Shown one piece after another: positions 45,206-55,684 of a stretch of DNA of 64,000 nt. The translations under genes were made by a program, and so were the position numbers. The notes beneath the pieces were generated by a model. It was not told where the DNA came from. It did no database searches and saw only the letters and a list, made by a program, of their open reading frames with translations. The stretch's first letter is position 1, and every line of letters starts with the position of its first letter. Source of the DNA: Mariannaea sp. PMI_226 (Eukaryota > Ascomycota > Sordariomycetes > Hypocreales > Nectriaceae); NCBI GenBank assembly GCA_024336345.1, contig JANFOG010000001.1:310001-374000 (forward strand), given 5' to 3'.

Positions 45206-47802
45206 ATGGAGCGAACTGCCTCAGGCCCCAAGAGCCTCTTCCCAAAAGGGCCCAGCTTCACCTTGGATAACTTCTCGAATAAAGACTTCATCGTCCGCGA
45301 TTTTGTCGACAGCTTGGCTGAGGAGGCCGTTCCCCAGAATCGGCGTTCTGGCAACACGCAAGCTGCCTTCGATCCTAAGCCCCTCATTCGCACATTCGAG
45401 AGTAAGTTCCTCTACCCCTGCCATAATTCACTGGGTGAAATCGTGTCCTAACTTCAACTTTAGATGCCCTTTCCCAGCTTGCTTCGCTTGGAGACGAGCT
45501 CCAGGAGAAAGAATCAGAGCTCCTCTCACAAGTACGCCGCGCCGAAATCCAACATGACCAGACTCTCGATACCCTCGGTCGGAAACTTGATCAGTCCATG
45601 AGCTCCTTTGAAGCGCTAGATTTAACCCTCACACATACTAATTCTAGCCATGGATATCCCGTTCGATCAGAAGGTCATGGAAATATTGCTGTGCAAATCG
45701 GCGAGAAGCTTGAAGATCTTGACAAGAAACGACGGCGCGCACAAGATGCTATGTTCTTAATTCAGTGCTGGACTGAAGTCAGCGAGACTGGCAAGCTCAC
45801 ATCTCTTCAGGATGTGCAGAGGCAAGGAGGCTCCGAAAATAAAGTGCGATGTGCCGTGATTGCGCGACAGCTCATGCGTATCAGCCAAAGACTGGATCCC
45901 GTGTCCTGGGGTCAGAAAAACGGCACTCACCAAAATGGCGTTACGAACGGCGTTACGGCAAGCAGTAAATCACACAATACAAGAGAGGTTCTTGAAAAGT
46001 TCTGCGAAACTCTGGAGCAAGACCTCCTACAACAATTCAACAATAGCTATCGCAAGCAAAATTTCGAGGACATGATGGAGTGTGCCAAGGTGCTGTATGA
46101 CTTCAACGGGGGCGCCAGTGTTATCGCGATTTTCGTCAATCAGCATCAGTTCTTTATCGATCGAGATCAGCTTTTATCCGACGAGGTGACAATTGACAGC
46201 GAAACGGGTGACGCATTAGCTGATCCTGACTCCGAGCCTCCAGCAGTCGAGCCAAGCTTACAGTCGCTGGTCGATGAAGTCAAGATTGTGATGCAGGAAG
46301 AATCTTTCATTATCAAGCGGGCGTTCCCCTATTACGAAACGGTCCTCATCAAATTTATCCAGCGAGTTTTCCAGCAATCCATCCAGCAACGACTGGAAAT
46401 GATCCTGGATATGACTGATACAATATCCTCACTAGCATACCTCAGATCTCTCCATTCCTCCAGAAGCTATATCAGTGCTTTGGTAGAGGATCTTAAGTCG
46501 CATGGCTTGACGGAACACCCGGAGCCCAGTTCGGCTCAAATAGCCCAAACCCTCGACCAACAGATGGAGGACCTATTTGTGCCCTATCTTGTGGGCAACT
46601 CATATATCGAGCGAGAGAGAAAGAGCCTAGAAGAGTTGTGCAACTCTCTTCTTTTCAAATTCAGCATCTATCATTCTCGTCGTAAAAAGGCCCCCACAGG
46701 TTTCATGGCGTCTCTCGCCCAGCAGGGCACGCAGCTTATCGCTTCAGCAAAGGATGCCTACATTGAACGTCTAGAGTCGTCCGATCTCACCCCTACCCAG
46801 AAGGCCATGATGTTACGTGTCGCCGGCTTGCAGGATAAGGATAATAAGAATGATATTGAGGTCTCTGAAGAGGATGGCCTGCTAAGCATTGCCAATGCGA
46901 AGCGTATGCTCAAGTGGCTTGCTGAGAGTGTACAGCGAACTCTTGAGCTGGGTTCTCAGCTCGATACGCCAAAGGATGTCAACATCCTCCTCAACCATTT
47001 ACTTACAAGCATGGGCCGAGTATACGTTGAAACCGCGCTTGATGCGGCGCAAGATCAAGTTTCGACGCTGGAAAATGCCAAAACGGAACCAGATCTCTCA
47101 TATCTACCGGCCATTCGACCGGCCGTTACCATCACGAGCGTCATGGACAGGTTTATCACGATTGTCCTTATCCGACTCGCCGAGTCCAACACGACAGTCC
47201 GAAGAAGCATGGAGGCGCAGAAGAAGATGGCGATTGACAATATTGAGAAGAAGACAAACAACATCATGAAGGGTACTATTGATGTGGTAGCTAATTGGGT
47301 AAACAAGTCATTGGGTGGCCAAAAGAAGCAAGATTTTCGTCCGAAAGACGGCGAGCTTGCCGCCCTGCAAACGCCAACGTGCCTTGGAATCTGCACATTC
47401 CTCAGCAAAGTTAACAAGCTGGCGAACCAAGCTGTAGATGGCCAGAACTCTGAGAAATTTTTCAGCGAGCTTGCCCTTGTTATTCTCAAGCTGCTCTTCG
47501 AACACTTCAAGAAATTTCAAGTTAACGCGACAGGCGGTCTCATGGTCACGCAGGATATTGCCAAATACGCCTCCACCATGCGTGAGTGGTCCGTGTCAAA
47601 GGAGGTTGGCATGACTGTCGAGATGCTGACGGAGATTGGTTCCCTCTTCATCGTCGGCCCTGAGGCCCTGCGCGAGAAGTCAAAGACACTTGCATCAAGC
47701 CCCACGAAGGGCAGACTGTCCAAGGTTGACTTCAGGGCTTTCGTTCAAAAGCGTGATGATTCAGGTACAGTGGGAATTCAGAGCGTACTAGCCGGTCTTT
47801 AA
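45206..47802 (+). CDS. SEC10: Exocyst complex component Sec10
   Basis: This is a subunit of the octameric exocyst that tethers secretory vesicles to the plasma membrane at growing tips. Exons 45206-45401 and 45464-47802 give 844 residues, the usual fungal Sec10 size. The N-terminus (FTLDNFSNKDFIVRDFVDSL, then FDPKPLIRTFENAL) is the conserved fungal Sec10 start, followed by a coiled coil at about 70-160 (LGDELQEKESELLSQVRRAE, KLEDLDKKRRRAQDAMFLIQ). The rest is helical CATCHR-type sequence, including VLIKFIQRVFQQSIQQRLE and KRMLKWLAESVQRTLELGSQ, ending VDFRAFVQKRDDSGTVGIQS. There are no membrane segments or signal peptide. Nothing is missing. It is convergent with DUS4, 119 bp between stops. 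Confidence 0.94.
45402..45463 (+). other. SEC10 intron
   Basis: 62 nt, GTAAGT to CTTTAG, with a TCCTAACTT branch-type sequence. It joins LIRTFE to NALSQL. Confidence 0.93.
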
Positions 47803-47921
47803 AAGCAAGTTTGACTGGTGGAAGAAGTGCCAGGCAGAAACAGCCTCTATGGTTCAGTTTTGTGAATGGAACGCCGTGTTCATCTATATCTGATACTTTT
47901 GTTTCAGTTGTGAAGCAGCCT

Positions 47922-49479
47922 CTATACTGACAAGTCACGTCCAAGGCCCCCTACCCCCCCTGTCTTCTCCTCGATCATTGTGTCGAGAAAGTCGATCAAA
48001 TCGCACATATTCGTGACAGCGTTCAACTCAGCACGCTCCTTTTTAGTCAGAAGCGACGACTTGTCAGGGCCCATGCCAGGGGCGCACATTTCTTGTATGT
48101 GGTGCAGAGCCAGTTTGAAAGGCACCGGGCAACGAGCGACGTTGCACATGAACGTCTCAACAGCTTCCCATGGGCAGGCAGAGTAGCCAGCAAACGTGGC
48201 TGGGTTGGCAAGAAGGCCGCGAGCGGACATGAAGCCAGACAAGTTAGTGTTGCTAGGGGATGGCTTACGCTTAACCTTTGGGTCCAAGGTGAGGGCTGAA
48301 AGGGATGAGAGGGGAGCCGCGTCGTTGTTGGTGGTGATGGTGGGTTGGAAAGGTAGAGCGTTGATATCAAAGACATCGCCGGAGAGGAGGATAGGAAGAG
48401 TTCCAGCGTATTTGGCGGTAAGAATGTCGAGAGCTTCTGTTCGAATCGGAGTGCTAGAGGGCGTTGATCTCGTTCTTGGATGGATGGTTATCCAGTCAAC
48501 AAGCCTGTTTTGCGGATGCCCTATCACAGTATCCAGAAAATCCATGGTTTTCCTATTTCCATTTTGCAAAGAATGTTATTAGCCACTTCGTCCATCATGT
48601 CACATCCCATACAGTATCTCAGCTCTCTCTTTTACTTTACTTGTTCGAAGAGTAGAAATCGTAAAGGAGAACCAAAACACACACACACACCAAAAAAAAA
48701 AAAGGGGGGGGGGGGGATCTTACCTAAGATCGTCATGGATTCGAATCTTAACACTCACGCTCCTCCCCTTGGTACTCAAGATATCCTTCTCGAGGCCGAC
48801 ATGCCACCCGTCCCTCTCGAGCTTCTGCCTCGTCTCGACGACCATGTCTCGCACAATCTCACGGTGGCCCATGAGCGCAGCGCCCAGCTTCTCCGCGCAC
48901 GCCCACGACTGTGGGCACCCACAGTTAATGTCCACGCCGTTAGCACTGGGGGCCACGAGCGCAGATGCCCGAGCGAGTTCTTGGGGAACATTTGAGGCGA
49001 ATTGGACGATGGTGGCTGGCTGGTTGGGAGTTCTTGAGACAGTAAAGTCTGGAAGTTGGGATTGCGTGTGGTCAGTGTCAGGCCCGTTTGAAAGAAAGAA
49101 ATAAAGGATATCCTCCCGGAAATGTTCCTTCTTGAAGGGAAAGGCGGAGAGGAGGGAGGGATGGGGAGAACGTACCACTATCGCGAGCGAAACCATTCCG
49201 GTTGAATTCTTTTGCGAGAATCATGGGTGTCCAGCAGAGATCAACACCATATTTATGCACAGTTTGACGGAAAGCCAGCTATACCACACAGAAGAGGGGG
49301 GGTCAGTGATTTGTTGTTTTCCTCCCATAACAGTAATTCTAGTAGGGTTCATCTTGATAAAAATACCGTACCTTTCCATATCGTACCATGGGCGCAAGAG
49401 CATACAGGAACCGGTCTTGTTTTCTCGCGACATCGAATATCTTGAGCGGACTATTTTTGCCATATTCATGAGTTTTCAT
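47922..49479 (-). CDS. DUS4: tRNA-dihydrouridine synthase Dus4 (U20a/U20b)
   Basis: This FMN enzyme reduces uridines 20a and 20b in the tRNA D-loop using NAD(P)H. Minus-strand exons 49479-49372, 49278-49176, 49048-48724 and 48552-47922 give 388 residues. Key parts in order are ALAPMVRYGKLAFRQTVHKY, DLCWTPMILAKEFNRN, TIVQFASNVPQELARAS, and VDINCGCPQSWA, where C115 (the second Cys) is the catalytic acid of the family. LSTKGRSVSVKIRIHDDLRK, DWITIHPRTR and LLSGDVFDIN follow as FMN-binding barrel strands, and then the C-terminal helical domain (GLLANPATFAGY). The start chosen gives the shortest N-terminus before the conserved CAPMVR-type motif; a 29-codon upstream frame (49565-49476) ends across this ATG. 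The third intron is long and repeat-filled. Confidence 0.93.
48553..48723 (-). other. DUS4 intron 3, with compound microsatellite
   Basis: 171 nt, GTAAGA to AAATAG, joining RIHDDL to RKTMDFLD. Right after the donor on the minus strand come C13, T12 and a GT repeat (plus-strand positions 48677-48716). Confidence 0.88.
49049..49175 (-). other. DUS4 intron 2
   Basis: 127 nt, GTACGT to TTCCAG. It joins NGFARDS to DFTVSRTP. Confidence 0.88.
49279..49371 (-). other. DUS4 intron 1
   Basis: 93 nt, GTACGG to GTATAG. It joins APMVRYGK to LAFRQTVH. Confidence 0.87.
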
Positions 49480-49565
49480 CCAGTCAAAAGGCGCCTACCC
49501 TGGAGTTGTGGGCAGAAGTGAGTTTGCACATACTGGGCGGACTCGCCCTCCCCTCCAATAGACAT
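49476..49565 (-). promoter_or_regulatory. Upstream open reading frame overlapping the DUS4 start
   Basis: A 29-codon minus-strand frame starts at 49565 and stops at a TGA that overlaps the chosen DUS4 start codon as ATGA. If transcription starts upstream of 49565, this could lower or couple DUS4 translation. Confidence 0.4.
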
Positions 49566-50048
49566 CTCGAGATCGTTTCAAGAAGCCAAACTGATATACA
49601 GGGGTGATAGGAGTGATTGTTTCGCGAGCAGGTAGTCTCTGATGAGTCACTTGGTTATGAAGGTATGAAATATGAAGGAGGTCTTTTTTTTAACCCATGA
49701 ATCATAACGAGTACACCTAACTGGCTCTAGGTACCTTACTACTTTACCTAACGTTACCTACCGAATAATGAGAGGACTTTTTTTTTCTTTTAGCACCACG
49801 GCCGTTTCACGTGACGTCTTATCAAGGTAGCTATCAATAGCATCACTCAACTTTTGCTAAACAAGGGAGGAGATTCTCATGACAAAAGATGAAAATAGAT
49901 ATATATATATATTCTTTATGTATATTCTTTATGTATGTTTAATCTTGTTTGTATCATCTTTTTTTGTCGTTTCCTTATTCATTGTGATAGCCACTCGCAA
50001 CTACACCACCATTTCAAACCCTCTATACCTACCTAGGCAGGCATCTCA
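49480..50048. other. Intergenic between RBR ligase 3' end and DUS4 5' end
   Basis: DUS4 promoter and RBR-gene 3' flank. It contains TA and TACCT/AGGTA-rich words and an ATATATATAT stretch near 49900. No gene seen. Confidence 0.6.
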
Positions 50049-52271
50049 TCAAGCATCCGATTCCTGGTCAAAGATACTATCAGCATCTCCTTCAACTTCT
50101 TGAACCTCCCATACATTCAACAGTTTCTCCCTCTCCACGATAACCATTTCCAACCATTTGTTCTCAGATGCTTTCCTCCTCGCAAGCTCTCGTGCCTTCT
50201 CTTCACATTGATCATCCAGCCGGGCCTTGGTGCTATACATCAACTCCTCCTTCAAGGTTAGATCCTCCTTCAACTTTTCCTCGAATTTCTCCATGGCCCC
50301 TTTCTTCCACTTCTGCCAAGAGCTGTATCCTTTATCCATCTGCCTCCTCAATAGAAGCATAGCGGCGTCGATTTCGCTCTCGCCATCCTTCCTGTCTTTC
50401 CAATATTCTTTTAGCTTCTCAAGAAATGCTTCTTCGATATCATTCTCTTCTGCCGCACGAATCTGAAATTCTCGGTTAAGGGCATACTCCTTGTCGGACA
50501 GCTTGGTCATCATCAGGGCATCCTCATCTGCGCGCTCTACCTTCTGCTTCTCGGCCAACTCTGCCTTGACCGCCTTAGTCTCAGCGGCAAGTTCATTTTC
50601 CATTTCGCTTTGGTCCATCTCCAAAAGTACAAGCTGCAAGTCGTGCAGCTGATAGAGAATTGTTCGTAGCTCCTCATATTTAAGTTCGATATCTCTGCGG
50701 CGGATGCTTTCCTGTCGAACTCTTTCCTCTATTTCACGCTGTCGACGTTCTTCCTCGAGCCTCTCTTGCTCTTGGCGAAGCATCTCAGCCTTAAGAGCCT
50801 CCTCACGCTCGTATTCTTCAATTTGCAAGAGAATCTGACGCAATTCCTCTGCATCAACTTGTTCCCTAAATTGTCTCTGCTCTCGTCGAGTACTGGCTGC
50901 CGTCTTGATTGCATTGAGCTGGTCCATTGTGCAGTCGCATGTCCTCCAACGTTGGCCACAGACATAACAAAACTGAGTTCCACACCGGCAAGTCATATGT
51001 TGGCAAGCTTCTCGATGCTCGACCAGTGCCTGACAGTTTAAGCATCGCTTCCATCCTTCATCCTCAGCCAGGGCGTTTGTCAATTCCATATCGGGGTCCC
51101 GCTCGCAGTCCTTCCCTTTATGACCTGGGCCGCGGCATATAGTGCACGTAGTATGATTATTCGCACAGGAACCCTGACGCCTTTTAGGGTCGATGGAGCT
51201 GGGTTTTACCAAGAGGCTGCACCGTTGGTGACCACAATAGATACGGTCAGCAATAGGAATGTCCCACTCTTGCGAACGGTCTTGAAACGTCTTTTTGAGA
51301 TCAGAGGGGATAACACGGAGGATAGTTTGCACCGGAATCGGGTTTAGGCAACATTTTGGCGGCCACTGTTGTTCGTTCTGGACGGCAGCTGTGACTAGAC
51401 GAATGAAGCAGTCCTGGCAATAGTAGTGGCAAGGGGCTTTAATCATCTGCTTAGGCTCAAAGTCGTCGAGGCAGGAAACACATTCGCTAAGGGGAGTATT
51501 AGCATGGCGTTTACACAATTTGAAATAAATGGAGACTTACATAGGCTCTGTGGGCTCTGTGGACTCTGTCTTGGTGCCAGAAGCCTGATCTACCCGGGAA
51601 CTATCGCTACTGGCCCGTACATGTAGTCTGCGAAGACTTTCGATGGCGGAACCAGTGGCGCTGCTCTCTCCCTTTTCATTGCTTCGCAGGAAGAACTTGC
51701 GAAGGGCAAGCATGCGACGCTTCCCAGGCTTGGAGCGAGACTCTAATGTTGATATAGAAGGCGTCTGAGAGACAGAAGAATGATGAGATGTCGCGTCGCT
51801 TTCAACCACAGCCCGAGGCTGGTGTGCTGGCTTATCCTCCTGGATAATGATGGGGAGATATGGCTCCTTACCCTTGCCCTTATCGATCTTCTGCTTGGCT
51901 TCGTCGTTTTGTTTTCGGAGCTCCTCCTCAGCCTCAAGCTTCTTTTGATACTCCTCAATAGCGTGAGCTCTCACGTTTTCGATGGACGAGTAAAGAATTT
52001 CAACAAGAACTTGTGAGGTGATATGGGGAGCCCTTCTTAAGGCAGCTGGTGGTTGATACTCATGCCATTTAATGTCAGTGACATCAACCTCGGGGAGGTT
52101 AGAAGACCAAGGTGCCACCACCACGGACTCTCCATCTTTGGTATTTTTTTCAACATCGTCAAATGGGTTCTCATGGAACTCAATATAGTCTTCGGGGCTG
52201 AAAGAACCGGGCATCACCTGGTGGGTTTTGCTCGCGGCTGGAGGGGACAGTGTTGCTGTTGTTGTGGCCAT
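50049..52271 (-). CDS. RBR-type (RING1-IBR-RING2) E3 ubiquitin ligase with long C-terminal coiled coil
   Basis: This likely transfers ubiquitin through a RING2 thioester. Minus-strand exons 52271-51541 and 51486-50049 give 722 residues. Residues 1-244 are mostly disordered, with an NPFDD-like stretch and a short charged helix (YQKKLEAEEELRKQ). RING1 is about 246-295 (CVSCLDDFEPKQMIKAPCHY, CQDCFIRL). The IBR is about 328-371 (YCGHQRC, GSCANNHTTCTICRGPGHKG, KDC). RING2 is about 393-425: CLNCQALVEHREACQHMTCR then CGTQFCYVCGQ. C405, in EACQHMTC, is the expected catalytic Cys and is present. Residues about 430-700 are a highly charged coiled coil (REIEERVRQESIRRRDIE and similar). Fungal genomes hold many RBR proteins of unknown substrate; I cannot name this one. 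Confidence 0.9.
51487..51540 (-). other. Intron in the RBR ligase gene
   Basis: 54 nt, GTAAGT to CCTTAG, with a TGCTAATAC branch-type sequence. It joins TEPTEP to IECVSCLDD, just before RING1. Confidence 0.93.
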
Positions 52272-54917
52272 CTAATAAATTGCAGAGGCATCCACCTCTC
52301 CTGTCAAGAAAGGCATATAACAGACGATGACGAAATATGGAGATGTGGGAGGAGAGATGGCCAGGGAGAGGGAGGGGGGAACAGTATTGTAAATATCCAA
52401 GGATACCAGCACGAGGTTTCAATATGAGAGATGAGAGATGAGAATGAGTAACCAAAGTGCAGAGACGAGGATGAGAAAGTAAGGAAAAAGAAGTAAACGA
52501 AGTAAATAAGTGAGGGAGCAAGGAAGAGTGATGATGACCCCTCTACCTCTAGGCACGTTGCGTAAGGTAGGTATCTCGGTGAGCGAAGATTGTAAGACTG
52601 TGGACAATGATAACAGAACGTGTGGCCGGTTGGCTGTTACCTGAGACCAGACAAGCAAGAAGGCACTGATTTAACGCCTCGGGCCAAAGTTAGAGTCAGA
52701 GTCAGTCAGCCGGCGGCTTCGAAATGGGAGAAGCAGAATTGCCCGATCGGAGATATTGTTCTCAACCAAGACGATGCTGTCTTTTGTACCCTGTACCTCG
52801 TACTCTGTGCAAGACTGTGGCTGTAGGACTGTCCCAAGGGCCTACGCAGCGGAGTGGTCGGTTGGCCAGGAAGTACTGTATTACTTATTATTAGTGGAAA
52901 AGGTAAGGCCAAGGCAAGGCAAGGCAAGTATTTAGGTATTGGCAGACCCATGATGGACAGAGTCAGCCCCGACCGAGGGGTGGCGGCCTTTGGAAGATGC
53001 CTTGGGATGGAGACATGAACGAGACGCGAGCAAGTCAGAGGTGCAGAGCAGAGCCAATGAGCTCAGCCGCGCCGTGTCACGCCCGCATGTGCCTGCTTGT
53101 CCTTGGGTTGCAGCTTTTCCAAGGACTGTCAAGGCGGGGCGAAGCTCAGCTGTGTGCTTGATTAGCGCCAGGCGCTGGATGTACGCACAGAGCGCCAGGC
53201 CGGGGATGGGAATGGGGGATGGGGGGAGAACAAGGGGGGTAGATGGCAGTGCTTCGAATAGCTTCATCAATTCTCCGCCCCTTTCTCCTTAGTTTCACGT
53301 AAAAATAAGGCTCTGATTTTTGGGGCGTTCGCTCGCTTTCCTTTGCTTAGGGGATGAGTAAGAGTGTGCATAACTTGAATAATGCGTGGTCACTGAGCGG
53401 AGTAGAAGAGTTCAAAAGGGTCGAAGTGCTCATAAGGATGGGCCATTCTCAAAACGATCAGCGTCCTACCTGCAGATTACATACAATTAACTATTCCATG
53501 CACTGAAGGTTGATACAGATTACTATTGTACATGGCAAGAGTAAACAATGGAACTTGCTGAATCAGCTTGTACCTGCAGGCAGGCAGCCACAATACCTAC
53601 CTAGGCACTCAAAGCACTTCAGTCAGTAACTAACGGCACACGACAGGCTGGTAATCGATGAGAGACCAAAGGATATCTCAGTACCTGCTGTATGGTACGG
53701 GTCTGTAGATTCAAAGTTAGGTACAGCACCCAAGGTGACAGTCTGTAACCTGTAGGTACCTAGGTAAGGTAATTAGTTGGCGAATGACTGAGGCAAGCCA
53801 AGGCACATGGAACACAGCAAGTAATTGCAACAAGGTAGGGTTAGGTGCTTTGTGTTGGTAGCAGCTTGGCATAAGATGCCTAGGTATCAATTCTGGGCTG
53901 TCACTGTTGCCACAAACATCGGCACCAAGCGAAAACAATGGAAGGTCCCTGCCAGGCCGATGCCAAGTCGGAAGTATAAGGTATCGTTTTGCACAGTGTT
54001 GTTTTGCACAGAGGCGGGATGGAAATTGCAATGCACTCACAGTACATGCGATAATACTCCCTACCAACTCAGCTTTAGTACGTTAGGCATAATACAGTAT
54101 GGACCATGGATGCCAACGACTTCTCCGTTCCCCTGCATGCGGTACCTCAGGTGGATGGTACTGTAAATACCTGAGTTGAGTTTGGGGCCCCTAATAAACC
54201 GGGCGTCTTGACACTGCAAGGCTAAGGTAGGCGTAGGCGCGCGCGACTTATTATCAATACCTCATGGAAACATTCGGTTGCCTTGCTGTAATCGTAATCC
54301 GTACGAAGTACTTACATAGTGTATTACGGCACTTACCCATCTGAGGTTGGCACTGGAGGATCGACCCCTAACCGCCGCCTTATAAATAACTTAACTTATA
54401 CAGTAGTACCTAAGGTATGTATGTGCGTGGTTTCAGTAGGTTGACATCATAGATACTATCGGTACGAAGTGGTCCTCCGTAGATTAATGGTAATCTCAAT
54501 AAGAATAAGATACTCTAGTCCTACAGTACGACTCTCTTTCCGTACTGAAACGCATAACTTATTCTACCGAGAAGCTGGAAATGAAAACAACGCAATCCAT
54601 GATCCATGACATGCTCACCATGCCTGAAGACCGAATGCATTTGTCAACTGATTTCGCCTCGGCTAATACCCGGGAAGCCGAGTGGCCGAGCTGAGCTCTG
54701 TACCTACACAGTCAGTCTGAATGCCTAGCTAGGTAGGTACCCTTTTTTCCCTTTCAGCTATCCCGTGCTATTAGTGACACTTCCCAAGTACATCTGATCG
54801 GTAATATCGATAAAAATCCTCCCTGCAGTCAATTATTAGTCGCTGTCATCGACCAAGTATTCCTTCATACGAGACGGAATTGAGCCAACCACATCATCTT
54901 CCATTCTCTCAGAGATA
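52272..54917. promoter_or_regulatory. 2.6-kb divergent intergenic region between RBR ligase and SDHAF1 genes
   Basis: The part next to the RBR gene is pyrimidine-rich on the minus strand. TATAAATA lies at 54383-54390, too far from SDHAF1 to be assigned. Several TACCTAGGTA-type words occur at 53590-53600, 53754-53766 and 54725-54740, and TACGAAGTA at 54302. No coding sequence recognised. Confidence 0.55.
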
Positions 54918-55307
54918 ATGCCGCGTTATTCTGGGTTACAAAAAGAGGTTCTGGCCCTCTACCGGAATTGCATTCGGGAGAGCCGCAAGAAGCCCACGGT
55001 AAGCAATGCAATGCATCACACGACAAAGACTGAAAAATTCGGCTTACAGATATAACTGACGTCCGTCTTACAGGCTAATAGACCTCACTTTGAGGCCTTT
55101 GCAAGGTGAGAGAAAAATGTCTTCTTTTCTATTCTTGCTTCTTTACTCAATGAAAGTTCGGTTCTAATTCATGAGACTAGGAGCGAGTTTGCCCGCAACT
55201 TGAATCTCGATAAGCGCGACTTTGCTGCCATCGAGTTCCTCCTGCGCAAGGGCAGACGTCAACTTGACGTCTACTCTTCCCCAGGCATTAAGGATATCAA
55301 ACCGTAG
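54918..55307 (+). CDS. SDH6: Succinate dehydrogenase assembly factor 1 (LYR protein, Sdh6/SDHAF1)
   Basis: This helps insert Fe-S clusters into the SdhB subunit of complex II in the mitochondrial matrix. Three exons, 54918-54998, 55074-55105 and 55181-55307, give 79 residues, the normal size of this very small family. The LYR tripeptide is at 14-16 in VLALYRNCIRESRKKP. FEAFARSEFARNL and DFAAIEFLLRKGRRQLDVYS, with its basic RKGRR stretch, follow; the protein ends SPGIKDIKP. All are hallmark positions of SDHAF1. It has no cleavable presequence visible, as is usual for this family. Both introns are 75 nt. The gene is easy to miss because of its short exons. Confidence 0.93.
54999..55073 (+). other. 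SDHAF1 intron 1
   Basis: 75 nt, GTAAGC to TTACAG, with a TAACTGACG branch-type sequence. It joins SRKKPT to ANRPHFE. Confidence 0.9.
55106..55180 (+). other. SDHAF1 intron 2
   Basis: 75 nt, GTGAGA to GACTAG, with a TTCTAATTC branch-type sequence. It joins FEAFA to RSEFARN. Confidence 0.9.
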
Positions 55308-55684
55308 AACGTTCTTTTTTCTTGTCCCTCAGACCTTCTACCTTCTATCTGTCATATTGAGCGTTTAGCTCTGCAGGAGCTGAAGACTGCCAATGTCCCA
55401 TCCGATCCTTCCTTCTACTATATGCCGCTTTCCTCCCGAGCTGGACTTGAGGGGGGATCAAAATCAATGGCTTCAACAAAGTCAGCAACAAAGTCAACCA
55501 ACCAACCAACCGATCGACCACTCAGCCAGTGAGCTATCAGGTGCCCATTCCCAACTTTTGTTTAGATATCACCTTGTCCGTGGACTAAACATCATAAAAT
55601 TCTACTGCTTCTCTACTCATCATTCTCCCCTATCTTGACTATCGCATTCTTGCTACAAAACCTACCTTCACTGCCATTCCTGAG
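55308..55684 (+). other. Intergenic; probable leader of the next gene
   Basis: 377 bp. The first part is the SDHAF1 3' flank. An open frame at 55393-55638 encodes a Gln/Ser/Pro-rich peptide without domains and is probably leader sequence of the gene at 55685. Confidence 0.55.

Noticed and set aside
47055..47510. 151-codon minus-strand open frame
   Set aside because: Antisense shadow of SEC10.
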